From Blakeslea trispora (taxonomy: Eukaryota; Mucoromycota; Mucoromycetes; Mucorales; Choanephoraceae): a DNA stretch of 64,000 nucleotides. The notes under the pieces were generated by a model. The model did not search any database, was not told the DNA's origin, and saw only the letters and a program-made list of their open reading frames with translations. The DNA is taken from the NCBI GenBank assembly GCA_025331445.1, contig JAIWNE010000078.1, positions 87,683 through 151,682 of the forward strand. Reading direction: 5' to 3'. The translations under genes were made by a program, and so were the position numbers. This document shows, one piece after another, positions 35,132-46,272 of this stretch (its first letter is position 1; each line of letters opens with the position of its first letter).

Positions 35132-37240
35132 ATGCTTTTATCGCTTTCCCGACTCAATGTTCGTAAGGCAACTACATGCACTAACATATTGCCTTCTCTG
35201 GTTTATCGCCGTACATATGCTTCTGATGCTACTGACACACAGAACCTAATTGAAAAGATTGTGCAAAAGTATGCATTAGATCTACCTGAAGGATATAAAG
35301 TGAAGAGCGGTGACTATGTCATGATTCGTCCTCATCATGTCTTGACTCATGATAACACTGGCGCTGTCATTCCCAAATTCAAATCCATTGGTGCTACCAA
35401 GATCCATGATCCTAAGCAACCTGTCTATGCTTTGGATCATGATGTTCAAAACAAAACTGAAAAGAATCTTCAGAAATATGCCAATATTGAGGCATGGGCA
35501 CAACAACAAGGCGTTGACTTCTACCCTGCTGGTCGTGGTATTGGTCATCAAGTCATGATTGAAGAAGGTTATGCGTTTCCCAATACTTTGACAGTAGCCT
35601 CTGATTCTCACTCAAACATGTATGGTGGTATTGGCTCCTTGGGTACTCCCATTGTCCGTACAGATGCTGCTGCTATTTGGGCTACAGGTCGCACTTGGTG
35701 GCAAATTCCTCCTGTTGTCAAGGTACAGTTAGAGGGTAAATTGCCTGCTGGTGTTACAGGCAAGGATGTAATTATCACATTGTGTGGTTTGTTCAACAAG
35801 GATCAAGTGTTAAATACAGCTATTGAATTTCATGGTGAAGAAGCACTGAAAGGATTGTCAGTTGAAGATCGTTTGGCTATTGCTAACATGACAACAGAAT
35901 GGGGTGCTTTGGCAGGTGTATTTCCTGTAGACAATGCTACCATTGATTATCTTCGTAAGCGCCAAAGACGTATCGATCTTACTCACTTTGAAAACAAGAA
36001 CTTGCCTCCTGTCAAACAAGGCGAAAACTTTGTTCATCCTCGTATCAACGATGAAACCATCCAAGGCTTGATTGATCATCCTATTAAGCCTGCACCTCAT
36101 GCTACGTATTCCAAGACATTGACTTTGGATCTCTCTACTTTGTCTCCTCATGTTTCTGGTCCTAACTCTGTCAAAGTAGCTACACCTCTGAATGAACTTG
36201 AATCTCAAGACATCAAAATCAATAAGGCTTATCTTGTGTCTTGTGTCAATTCAAGAGCCAGCGACTTGAAGCAAGCTGCTGATGTACTCAAAGGTAAAAA
36301 GATCAAAGAAGGCGTTGAATTCTATGTTGCTGCTGCTAGTTCAGAAGTTCAAAAGGAAGCTGAGGAGTCAGGCGATTGGAAGACACTTGTTGATGCTGGT
36401 GCGAAAGTATTGCCTGCTGGATGTGGTCCCTGTGTAGGCTTGGGTACTGGTCTTCTGAAGGATGGTGAAGTAGGCATCTCTGCTACCAACCGTAACTTTA
36501 AGGGAAGAATGGGCTCTCCTAGTGCATTGGCTTACTTGGCTTCACCTGCTGTTGTAGCTGCCTCTGCTCTGTCTGGTCGTATTTCTGGTCCTGCTTCCTT
36601 CTCTTCCGCTAAAGTACCTTCTTTTAGCATCAAGACCGAGCCTGTTCAAGCTTCCGAAAAGCCTTCATCCGCACCCGCCGAAGTATTACCTCGTTTTCCT
36701 TCTCGCATTCAAGGCGAGCTCTTGTTCTGTCATGCTGATAACCTAAACACAGATGGTATCTACCCAGGCAAATATACATACAATGATGACATGACAAGGG
36801 ACGATATGAAAAAAGTAGTGATGGAGAACTATGACCCCAACTTTGTCAATATCGTACAAAAAGGAGATGTGCTTGTAGGAGGCTTCAATTTTGGTACTGG
36901 CTCTTCTCGTGAACAAGCAGCTACAGCTATCAAATCTCGTGATATTCAAATTATGGTGGCTGGTTCCTATTCTGATATCTTCAAACGTAACTCTGTAAAT
37001 AACGCTCTCTTACTCATTGAATCCCCTGAGCTGGTCGATGACCTCAAACATGAATTGGGCACTGCTGACTTAACAAAACGCACTGGCTGGAAGGTTGATA
37101 TTCATGTAGCTGAAGGCAAGCTGGTTGTTCGTAAGGACAATGGTCAAGAAAAACTATACAAAGTAGGTGCTCTTGGTAAGAGCGTACAAGAAATTTGGTT
37201 AGCAAACGGTCTTGAAGGCTGGGTGAAGGAAAGATTGTAG
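35132..37240 (+). CDS. LYS4: Homoaconitase, mitochondrial (lysine biosynthesis)
   Basis: Single-exon gene of 702 residues. The N-terminus [22 protein letters not shown] is a basic, Ser-rich mitochondrial presequence. Aconitase-family features follow: [15 protein letters not shown], the substrate loop [12 protein letters not shown], the iron-sulfur ligands SCVNSR and AGCGPCVG (one plus two Cys), and the C-terminal swivel domain with [15 protein letters not shown]. Domain order and length fit Lys4 homoaconitase of the fungal alpha-aminoadipate pathway, converting homocitrate to homoisocitrate, better than aconitase (about 780 residues). The open frame begins upstream at 35069 but only with non-ATG codons; the first ATG is at 35132. 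No intron is present, unlike most neighbours. Confidence 0.9.
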   Translation: MLLSLSRLNVRKATTCTNILPSLVYRRTYASDATDTQNLIEKIVQKYALDLPEGYKVKSGDYVMIRPHHVLTHDNTGAVIPKFKSIGATKIHDPKQPVYALDHDVQNKTEKNLQKYANIEAWAQQQGVDFYPAGRGIGHQVMIEEGYAFPNTLTVASDSHSNMYGGIGSLGTPIVRTDAAAIWATGRTWWQIPPVVKVQLEGKLPAGVTGKDVIITLCGLFNKDQVLNTAIEFHGEEALKGLSVEDRLAIANMTTEWGALAGVFPVDNATIDYLRKRQRRIDLTHFENKNLPPVKQGENFVHPRINDETIQGLIDHPIKPAPHATYSKTLTLDLSTLSPHVSGPNSVKVATPLNELESQDIKINKAYLVSCVNSRASDLKQAADVLKGKKIKEGVEFYVAAASSEVQKEAEESGDWKTLVDAGAKVLPAGCGPCVGLGTGLLKDGEVGISATNRNFKGRMGSPSALAYLASPAVVAASALSGRISGPASFSSAKVPSFSIKTEPVQASEKPSSAPAEVLPRFPSRIQGELLFCHADNLNTDGIYPGKYTYNDDMTRDDMKKVVMENYDPNFVNIVQKGDVLVGGFNFGTGSSREQAATAIKSRDIQIMVAGSYSDIFKRNSVNNALLLIESPELVDDLKHELGTADLTKRTGWKVDIHVAEGKLVVRKDNGQEKLYKVGALGKSVQEIWLANGLEGWVKERL

Positions 37241-37538
37241 ATTGTAGATAAAAATCGATAGAGTAATAATACCATATATTTATTTCAGAAAAAAAACAAT
37301 AAAGTAATGCATCATCATAACCAATATACTACTTTGTTATTAACAACAACAAGAAAAGGAGAGGCGACATGTATTTCTTGAGTATTACCGCTTCCAAGCT
37401 ATATTAAATAAATACTTCTTGTTTAAAGCATGTTGCTGTATGCGTTTAAGAAAATGACCACTCAGCTATCTGCTTTTTAAAATAATGCACTTCTTTTTTT
37501 TTTTGGGTAGAATTTGACCTGTTTTTATTTATTTCATT

Positions 37539-38953
37539 ATGGCAAAAAAGGGCAGCTTATTTGGCAACCTTCGCCAGTTTGATGGGTATGCAAAGACTTT
37601 AGATGATTTCCGTGTCAAAACAACTACAGGTGCTTCAGGTACGAATCTGCGCTATACCTTATATGTTTTAGAAAGGAAGGGGACCTAAATATTATCACAA
37701 GTCACCATCATTAGTGCAATCATCATCGTCTCATTGATTCTCTCTGAACTCAACGCATACTATACACCTATTTGGAGACCTAGTCTTATTGTAGATAGAG
37801 GAAGAAAGGAGAAGATGCCTATCAACTTCAACATCACCTTTCCTCATATGCCTTGTCATAGTATGTCAAGACTAGAACCTTACTTTTCTTCTTCTTGTAT
37901 TTAACCACTTTAGTTTGTAGTGCTAAGCGTTGACGTGATGGACGACACAGGCGAGCACTCTATAGGTTATTCCCAAGATGTGACTAAAGTGAGACTTAGC
38001 AAAGAAGGCGTACCTGTAGATACTGGAAATTATGTTGGTAAAATAGAGCTACATGATTTGCTTTCTTTGTATTTACTTTGACATGATTAGCTCTGGGTGA
38101 CCCCACCTTAAGCGCTTCAAAGGCACTTTCAGAACCTGCTCCTACTTGCGGAAGTTGTTATGGTGCTCGTCCTTTACGTAGAGATGGCTGTTGTAACAGC
38201 TGTAAAGATGTGCGTGAAGCTTATGTCAAAATGGGCTGGGGACTTGTGAATGGCGATACAATTGACCAATGTATTCGCGAAGGGTGGCTCAATCGCATCG
38301 AGTCAGAGGCCAACGAAGGCTGCAACATTCATGGTCATTTGTCGGTCAACAAGGTGAGCGGAAACTTCCATTTCGCTCCCGGAGATGGATTTCAGACACA
38401 TTCAATGCATGTTCATGACTTGAAAGAATTCAAAGCTGGTACTCCAGATGGTCATAAATTTGATTTAACACATACCATCCATAAACTAAAGTTTGGCCCT
38501 GATTCAAAGGATGAGACAGAGGAAATTCTGGCTGTTACAAATGCTTTGGCCAATACAGTCAAAGTAGCCAATCCAGGTAACATTTTCTCAAAACCGAAAT
38601 AGGACATCACTGACAAATATGATTTAGGCAATAATATGTATCAGTACTTCTTGAAGATTGTTTCAACTCAGTTAATGCCATTGAACGATATTCCTACTGC
38701 TACAAACCAGTATTCTGTTACACAACATGATAAGGAAAACATTGCAAATGGGCTACCAGGTGTTTTCTTTATGATCGATATCTCGCCCATGCAAATCATC
38801 TATAAAGAAACACGCAAATCCGTAAGCAGTTTGCTGACAGGCATTCTGGCCATCATTGGTGGTGTTTATACCGTTGCTGGTCTTTTTGATCGAGTTGTTT
38901 ACCGTGCAGAAAAAGCTTACAAGAAGAAGGTGCAAATGGGCAAAACACTGTGA
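37539..38953 (+). CDS. ERV46: Erv46/ERGIC3-like COPII cargo receptor
   Basis: Multi-exon gene. The first exon is MAKKGSLFGNLRQFDGYAKTL and leads into a membrane segment (VTIISAIIIVSLILSEL). The lumenal part has NFNITFPHMPCH, VDVMDDTGEHS, then the Cys-rich patch CGSCYGARPLRRDGCCNSC followed by CNIHGHLSVNKVSGNFHFAPG. The second membrane segment is SSLLTGILAIIGGVYTVAGL, ending in a basic cytosolic tail KAYKKKVQMGKTL. This is the Erv41/Erv46 family layout; the CC patch and 'C.I.G...VN+V.GNFH' mark the Erv46 branch. It recycles between ER and Golgi and retrieves cargo. At least five introns interrupt it. The last splice (AATCCAG|GTAAC) precedes NNMYQYFLKIV. Confidence 0.92.
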
Positions 38954-39265
38954 ATAAAATAAAAAAAAAAGCTTGGTTTTGTTGTTTATAGAATTATTGC
39001 TTTGTTCTTGTCTGTTGGGACTATCATTTCTATGTCGCACTGACAAAAAACTGTAAGGCTTGATGATGAGCTATAAAGCGAGGCAAAGTCTCACAGTTAT
39101 TGAGAAGCTAAAACACTTGCAAAAGAAAGATATAAGCTATTGAAATCAATTAGCTGCTTTGTAAAGAACTTTTTTCTCTTCGGCAAGGCTGTCATGTCTG
39201 GGGGGGTGAGAAGGTTTAGCAATTTAAAGCAATTAGAGTTTGTGTAACACTTACAACCTTGCTTA
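38954..39265. other. Intergenic region between Erv46 and the Fanzor-like gene
   Basis: About 310 bp joining the last housekeeping gene to the mobile-element island. It holds a G7 run at 39199-39205. The minus-strand frame at 39097-39441 overlaps the Fanzor 3' end in another frame and has no recognised domain. If the element carries a guide RNA, this is where a 3'-overlapping transcript would be sought. Confidence 0.4.
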
Positions 39266-42200
39266 TCACGCTTCGCGTGCAGCCAATACACCGCTTCTTG
39301 TACAAAAGGATGCTGTTTTGTGATTAAATTCAGTGTCGGAGGGACTGATGGTTTGACAGAAAGCAGGGAGGGTTTGCTGAAAGAGCAAAGTTGTAATCCC
39401 GGAAATGGCAATAGCAAGAGCAGACAGTTTGTCACGGCCACTTACCCCACGACCATTCTTGACAGATGGGCATTCAGGGTTCAAACAATGGAACGCGCCT
39501 TTCATGTTTCTATATACTGTTTTGCTTTTCACTTGTATGAGCTGCTTTGGATGTTGAAGTTTGTGAAAGCAATAGACACATGTCTGGGAAGTATAGTTTT
39601 CATTGGTAATGCTGACTGTTGTATAGCGGGCATGGTTATCCTGTTTCCAAGTTCCACCATAGCGCAAGTGCCGCTTGATTCTGGAGCCAACACCCATACC
39701 TCTATCACCAATCATCATAACCAACTGCTTCTGAGATGACTGAGGCTCTACTTTCTTCTTGCCTTTTCGATCTTTGACTGCTTCTACTTTAGGGTTCAAC
39801 CAAAGACGTTCTCGAGCACAAACACGGTCTTTTGACTTCTTCATAAACGTTTCTCTTTTCATATCACCCTTCTTCATCTTGGCATTCTGGTAGAAGCTTC
39901 TCACTACATTCTTATTATCTTGTAAACATCTGTACGCATTCCAAACATCTTCTTCATTCTTGATAGTACTGAAATTTTGACGTGACAATGCTGCTTCTGC
40001 TTCAGCGACTTGCGGACTGTTTTTCTTCATCAACGCCAACTCATGTCTGTAATGAAAGTTTCTACTTGCAAAATCAACATCTTCAGCCGAGACTGTCTTT
40101 GCTTCAGGCAATGGTTGGAATTCAGGTTCAGTTTGCTCAGTCAAAGCAGCGAAACGGTTGTGGAGCTTCAAATGGTAGACATATCGTTCAAGTGAAACAG
40201 GTACTGATTCTGACATTTTTACAATGCCATTGTCCGTGCCAGAGAAAACGAAATCTTGAGAAAGTTGTTGAGGATCTGGATCAAGTTTTGCATCTTCAGA
40301 CTTGAATATAGCACCTCGTTCATTGACATCAGCCTTTTGGATATGTCTCAAGGTCTTTTCAGCCTTCTGCTTTCCCTTGTCTTTTTTAGGCATGGCAACA
40401 GCTCTACGTCGAACATACAGGCTAAATCTTCGATCAGACAACTCGCGCTTGCATTCTTCAACAGCCAAATAACCCTCGTATCTTTTTTCTTTTAACAAAT
40501 TGATGAGCTGAGATATCTCCTTTCGAATGTCATCTAAAGCTTTCTTTTGTAGCTCGGTAGGTATAGCCACTGGCAGTTCCTGCTGACCAGATTGAGTACC
40601 TTTGAGTTTGTTGATTGCGTTGCGAATGATATTAAAGATGTCTGGCAAGCAGCCACAAAGACCGGCTTCAGCTTCTTCGGAAGGAGTGGATGGCCTAGAT
40701 GGTTCAGTTGGTAGAGCTTGAGTTGCAGAAGGCTCGGAGAAGGGGTTTTTCCAATATCGCTTAGCTACTTTGATTTGAATACCAAAGTTACCATCATTGT
40801 ATGCTTTATAAGCTTGCTTCAGGTTCTTGGACAAATCATTCACTTCTTTCTGCAAAGTAGCAATTTCATTCTTGAGGATATTCTTGTCTTTTTCGGACTG
40901 CAACAGGATTTGCTGCCATGTTGATTCTGGAAGATTGCTGGTGGAAGGCTGCTTTTTTAAAGAAGCTGTTGTTTCCTTGGGCTTGTTCATCTTTGTACCT
41001 AACAACCTTACATGCTGTAAGCCGGGCAGAATAGTGATGTTGTGTGCGAATATCAACTTGTTTTGTTTACATGCTGCTTGAATGCTTGCCATATTGAAAA
41101 AGGAATTAAATACAGCATCCTTATGATTATGACATCAATTGTACGTTGAAGTGGTGTACCATCATATTTGAAGAATCTCAGTTTTTGTTGACTATGATTA
41201 CAATACAAAGAGTAGAGGGATTCTGCATTCATTCGGAAAGCTTTTAGGCTGGCAGACGGCATAGGGCACATGTTGCGATTAAATATAGCATAACCGGCAC
41301 AGCGGAGAAGATTGTTTGAAAGGATAATAAATGGAAGTTGGTGGCCAATAGATTCATAGTTTGTTTTTGATGGGATATATGGTTTGAACCTTGTGACAAT
41401 AAGTAAGCATATATTAATCTCATGTTCTGCAAGATCAGCGCGTTTGTTCACCAAAGATTCACGAGTGAGATCATCATCTTCAAATAGTAAGCTTTTCATC
41501 AGACCCTTCAATTCAAATATACGCCTTCTACTAGCATCTTGGCTACTATTCCTCAAAGCATCTTCTTCTTCAATTATATCTACTTCTTCAACACTAGAAT
41601 AGTCATCGGGGGATGGAGGTAAAGCAGCTTCTTCAGATACTTTTTTGGCCATAGCTGATTCTTCTAATGGGGATCTCATTGGTTCTTTGCCTTTGCTAGA
41701 CTTGATATTTAGAGGCTTTGCAGATTGACTTCCAACAGATACAGCCAATTTTTTGCTGCCTTCAGCTCGTTCTTCATCACCTACGTCTTCAAGGGGTCTT
41801 TTTCGACTTGGACCAGGAGCACTTTCAGCAGCAACGTCTTTGGATGTAATTTGTTTTTGTGTCTCTCGCTTCTTCTAAATAAAGTGAAGATAAAGGTTTA
41901 TGAGTGCTACTGTTATAAGTCGAGATAAGAAAAAACTGTTACCTTCTGTATGATAAAATCTTCGTAAGTCTTGATACGCTTTTCGCTCTTGGCATTGTGT
42001 TGAATCCAAATGTTACCATGTTTTGCTTTTCGGTTGTACTTTCTTCATCGGTACTTCTCATTCCTGATGATCTTGCGATACACACTTGATGGTAATACAG
42101 AAATATCATGGTTTTGAACTTGTGGGGGCAACTGGCTCTCCTTGTTTTTCTTCTTTTGACGTTCTTTTGCACGGTCTGCGTAGGTACTGAGGTATTCTTG

Positions 42201-43413
42201 ATGCTTTTTTTCTCTCAAAGGAGACAGATGGATTCTTAAGAGTGCTAACAATAGTTTGTCCAACAGGATCTTGAACATTTTCTTCTCGGCCCACATGTTG
42301 GATAGATTGGTTTGATAGGTAGTCAGGGCAGACACGTAGCATTCTCTAGTCAGAGAGTTTCTTTCAAAGGTAGTCTAAGAGCTGTATTGTGGTTTTATGA
42401 TGTTGATTAGACTCAAGATCAGAGTGTATTTAGATTTGCTAGCATCAGTCATGCCTCTTGCTCCATAGAATTCAGATAGTAACAAACTCAGATGATTGCT
42501 GGTAAACAAACCGCGGATTTGTGCATCAAGAGCATCATGGTTTTGAATTAGTGGGCTAGCGGAATGCTGAACATGTTCTTGCATTTTGAAATTGTCAGGA
42601 AATATGTCATGTGTTCTAAAGCCTTCTGCTGCTTGGAAGTTGATTTGGTTTGTGTCCAGCACAAAAGTATGATTGCGAAATGAAAGCATGGTTAGAAATA
42701 CAAGGAGTTGGAAATCAGCTAAAAAAATCAGATGCAGAAGGGACAAGCATGTTCATCTTGGTATTAAATATGGTCTTGATTGGTTCATTCAAGTTTTTAC
42801 GCAAAATTGAGTTAAATGACACAGTACAGACAGCATAGTTTTCATCTTCAGTTTCCAGTTCTTCAGGCACATCTTCAGATAGCATAGGTATATCTTCAGA
42901 TGGAGAAGCAGCCATGCTCATGGGACTAGCTGCTGAAGGCGAAGCAGCACTCATTGGGCTTTGCATTGTCAAAGCAGAAAGGAAATCACTAGGAGTGCCT
43001 GCTCTAGCAGACTCTTGAAATTCTTGATAGATTTGATCAAAATTGTTTGATAGGTACTGATTCCAAGCGATATGACCCCTGGGCATATTATTATCATCTC
43101 TGAATCTTGCTGATGCTTCACCTTTTTCTAGATTGGCCATCTCCTCTACTTTGGCATAGAACCCTTTTGGAGCCGTCCTTTTAGCTTTTAGTACTTCTTT
43201 ACCATTAGCAGGGTTAGGCGATTTTTGTATCCATTCAATAATATAAGTTTTTGCAGCCATTTCAAATGCGCCGATGAATTCTTGTGCAGGTTGATCTCTC
43301 CATCTTCTTCGAGTAGCTTGGGTAACAACAGAAGCAGAAGCAGATGCTAGGATTGGTCCTCTGACATCTTCATCTGTATAAACAGAGTATTGTCTGGCCT
43401 TTTCACGTACCAT
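39266..43413 (-). CDS. Fanzor-like RuvC nuclease (eukaryotic TnpB homologue) with long N-terminal extension
   Basis: Model from ATG 43413: exon 1 43413-42801, exon 2 42718-41943, exon 3 41874-41145, exon 4 41076-39266; phases close. The C-terminal third has the OrfB/TnpB-type core: RuvC-I Asp in FSGTDNGIVKM (codon at 40232-40234), RuvC-II Glu in TNENYTSQTCVYC (39599-39601), a zinc ribbon (CVYC ... CLNPEC), and RuvC-III Asp in GRDKLSALAIA (39431-39433). All three catalytic acids are kept. Between I and II are helical and basic segments (KRETFMKKSKDRVCAR) and a glycine block MIGDRGMGVGSRI as in Fanzor. The roughly 700 residues before RuvC-I are helical and serine-rich, much longer than typical Fanzors. 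Two in-frame stops, TAG at 42375-42377 and TGA at 42043-42045, lie in exon 2. Each could sit in a small in-frame intron (69 nt and 60 or 45 nt) with weaker consensus. Confidence 0.72.
42043..42377 (-). other. Two in-frame stop codons in exon 2 of the Fanzor-like gene
   Basis: Reading exon 2 in frame, TAG (complement of 42375-42377) falls between NIIKPQYSS and TTFERNSLTREC, and TGA (complement of 42043-42045) falls between KIIRNEKYR and RKYNRKAKHGNIW. On both sides the protein looks equally coding-like. Candidate GT-AG pairs that would remove them keep the frame (69 nt; 60 or 45 nt) but their donors (GTCTAA, GTATTA, GTGTAT) are weak. So the copy is either spliced and intact or recently inactivated. 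Confidence 0.6.
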
Positions 43414-45030
43414 TAAAATGATGATACTGGCGCCTGATTTACAACTTGTGTAAGTTCATTACGTTTACCTTTACAATCTTCTATAGGCTAACTCACTTCA
43501 AATTGATTACCTGTATTATTTGCAGCACAACAATGAAATTAACAGAAAAAAAAAGGAATTAAAGAAGAGTGATATAAGAATGGTCCAATCCTTTTTCTAA
43601 TTTATCTCTCTATTTATATATTTCTAAAGCCAAGGCGATTTTCATTGTCTTCTATTATCAAGTAATATTCCTGTTTTTGGGGTTATGTTACACTTGAAGT
43701 GGGAAGCACAGAAAATAACTGCTTAAACTTTATCCGTTTGACACATCTTCTCAAAACAAAGAAAGTAGTACTCAATAAAGAAACAGAGTTTAATGATAAC
43801 TAAAATAGATAACCATATACAAAAAAAGATAAAATACACATCTATTTGATCAGACTCATCATGCTGACCTTCAAAGACATCTTTAATCGCTCGAAACGGC
43901 TGACAATAGGAAAGAACAATGAGCCGTTATTTGAGATAGAGGCTGATTGAACAATACAGTTAACTACAGTAATATAATTTTAGTGCGCAATACGATAAGA
44001 GAAACATAGGCAGGAAAAAAGCAGCAGGAGAAGAACTGCTCTTTGCTATGTCTGTGTTACAGCAATCAATGCAGTTTATTGATTCCTTCTAAAGATAGCC
44101 AATACATATGAAAAGACCTATTTGATAAGGGTATAATATGTTTTTACTTTAAAAATATTAGACTACCTGCTTGATATCGAGTTGTACATTTTAGATCGTT
44201 TTGTATGTGGAGTGAACGCTATTCACCAAAAAGATCATCAAATTTATTACTAAGAAAACAATAGCATGAAATCTTTTAAGGTAGACAGTTTTCTTTCTTT
44301 AGAGAAGGTAAGCTTTTGAAAGAACAAATAGGATCAAATGTTTGATTTATATAGACAAACGACAACAACCAAGTTTGATCTTGGTAGTTGTGGTCGCCCT
44401 TCTCAAACAGAAACAAACTCCCTTTAGTTTATAGCAGGAGGTAAATTATTTCATATGCCTCAAAATGTACAGTGCTGATGATTTTTACCCAAAAAATCAC
44501 ATTACAAGCTTGATTCCATAAATGGGACCCTTTTTTATTCGAGCATATCTTTCATTGACTCCTCTAATAGTGTTCCTTAAACGAAATCCAGCTCTTGTAA
44601 GGATTGCAGGGCGTTACTGGCTTCCTTTCTGAGACAAAGCTTACTTCGTTAGCTTGATTGTCTTACTCACTTTCGTTTCTTATTTGTAGTCGAACAAGCT
44701 TTCAATCACTGTAATTTTCTTGATGAATCTCTTTGGTAGAACAGAGAGAAAATTCTGTAGTTTTTAGTAATATTCTGTTTGAGCCCACTCATCAAAAAAC
44801 ATTGTATGCAAAAGCTTAAATGAGCGACGGTAATAACAACTTTTATTGACTAACAGTGTCCAATCGTATTGCTTATTACCGGCGGAGTAGTCCCCAGACA
44901 CAGCAGCCCCGCCTAATTTTTCAATGGGCGGCTTTTCAATTCCCAAAGTGCGGCCTTTTTTTTTTACCAAAGGGCGGCTTTCATTTTCTCAAATTTCGCT
45001 TTGCTTTAATCAAAGCTCGTATTATCACAG
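43414..45030. other. Gene-poor spacer within the mobile-element island
   Basis: AT-rich 1.6 kb upstream of the Fanzor-like gene. A near-palindrome lies at about 44367-44393. From about 44,920 to 44,990 a GC-rich module GGCGGC or GCGGCC recurs three times, about 24 nt apart, each followed by a T/C run. No terminal repeat pairing with the 39-kb side was found. Confidence 0.45.
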
Positions 45031-45268
45031 TGGCCTAGTTGGCGAAACGAAGACGGAAGATGTGGTTATAGGCTCTCTGGCCGCGCTTTTATTCTCAGAT
45101 TATTATATAATAAAAAAATTTCTAATCTATTACTCTTTATATCTTTCTAAGCTGAAAACGTCTATTTTTCGATCATCATTCTGTCAGGGTTGGGTGAACC
45201 AATGCCAAGGCATTTTCCAAGGGCGGGTAGCCACCACATCTTCCGTCTTCGTTTCGCCAACTAGGCCA
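45031..45268. mobile_element. MITE-like element with perfect 36-bp terminal inverted repeats
   Basis: Arm 45031-45066 (TGGCCTAGTTGGC...) is the exact reverse complement of 45233-45268. The 238-bp span has no open frame of interest. The perfect arms imply a young or actively maintained element. Immediate flanks (CACAG left, TTGTC right) do not give a clear target duplication. No transposase in the window has matching terminal repeats, so the mobilising family is unknown. Confidence 0.8.
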
Positions 45269-45373
45269 TTGTCCCTAAATGTCTAGAAATTTTGTCCTTT
45301 TGAAATAAAGAAACGTCACAAGGATCCGAGCCATAATAGAGACAGGGAATTTAGGTGTATGACAATCTTAACG

Positions 45374-45409
45374 GTGTCGGTGTCGGTGTCGATGTCGTCG
45401 GTGGTGTAC
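45374..45409. repeat. GGTGTC/GATGTC short tandem repeat
   Basis: A 6-nt unit (GGTGTC) occurs three times in tandem and continues as degenerate GATGTC and GTCGGTGGTG copies. It lies between the MITE-like element and the nuclease-like ORF. Confidence 0.7.
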
Positions 45410-45535
45410 AAAAAAGGTAAATAAATATTCACCATACTCTGGGTACTGAGCTGGACCCGCTAGGAAAATTCGTAACTACAAAAGCAAAAAAAGTACGCAG
45501 AAACTCACTGTCCTTGATAGAAAATAGACGAGAGT

Positions 45536-46220
45536 ATGGATACTCCTGATCTACAATTTAAATGGAAGTCAAACACTGATCTTATAGCTCAGCTTCTCCT
45601 GAACGAACAAGAAATAATAAACTTGATCGTTCAAGTTTTGGTCGGTATGATACATCATAGCCCTCTTATAAACTTCACTGCTCTCATATAACACATGACT
45701 TTACTTATAGGTACACACGTTCCAAAAAAACAACTATATGTTGCATCAGAATGGATGGCCAGAGGCTGGAGGTTTTTTCAAAGTATACAAATCTCAGAAT
45801 GGAAGCGACGAACGTTTCAAACCAATAGTTGTAACTATTCAAAGTGAAATTAATGAAGTATTGATTCTGAAAATTATGCAATACTGTATACTTGTTTATG
45901 AAAGATTTAACTATTTACCAATTGTATTAATTATTGCTCACGAAGACTGTCTTGGCTCAAATGTTGATGAAACAAATTCCCATTTGGTAAAGATCAAATC
46001 TGATTTTTGGGCAGAAAAATGTCTGATGTTCCCTTCCGATTTGGATTTCACACCTATAAACGATCAACCTATGAATGCTTTCTTTGCGTTATGTCAGTTT
46101 TTATCTCATGAAGACAGGATGTTTTCCTTTTCTTCCAACGTAGAAAATCAAACTATTAGTTTGCTGAGCGAGGCAATTGTTAAAAAGGGGAATGAAAATA
46201 CTTTATTTGAAGACAAATAA
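45536..46220 (+). CDS. Possible Rpn-like PD-(D/E)XK nuclease ORF of mobile origin
   Basis: ATG 45536 starts MDTPDLQFKWKSNTDL and runs to a donor after VQVL. A GT..TAG intron (about 70 nt) leads to the frame ending at 46220. The central piece IVVTIQSEINEVLILK followed by MQYCILVYERFNYLPIVLII resembles the core strand and helix of Rpn/YhgA-type PD-(D/E)XK nucleases ('EIQs..d......Y...ly......lP.v...'), though the usual catalytic E before Q is T here. An alternative splice gives a different frame (GTHVPKKQLYVASEWMARGW), so a frameshift may exist. It sits among transposons. The family assignment is tentative. Confidence 0.35.
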
Positions 46221-46272
46221 AAAGTTATTTTTGTTTTTTGGCACGTTTAATGGCATGGTGGTAAGAACTTTT

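Noticed and set aside
39097..39441. Second frame overlapping the Fanzor 3' end
   Set aside because: No RuvC or zinc motif in this frame; the zinc ribbon and RuvC-III lie in the main frame. It may be 3' flank.
42375..42377. Calling the Fanzor-like gene a definite pseudogene
   Set aside because: Both in-frame stops can be removed by frame-preserving introns, so the evidence does not settle it.
39050..43560. Terminal inverted repeats around the Fanzor-like gene
   Set aside because: I compared the sequence on both sides and found no convincing pair; only a few short chance matches.
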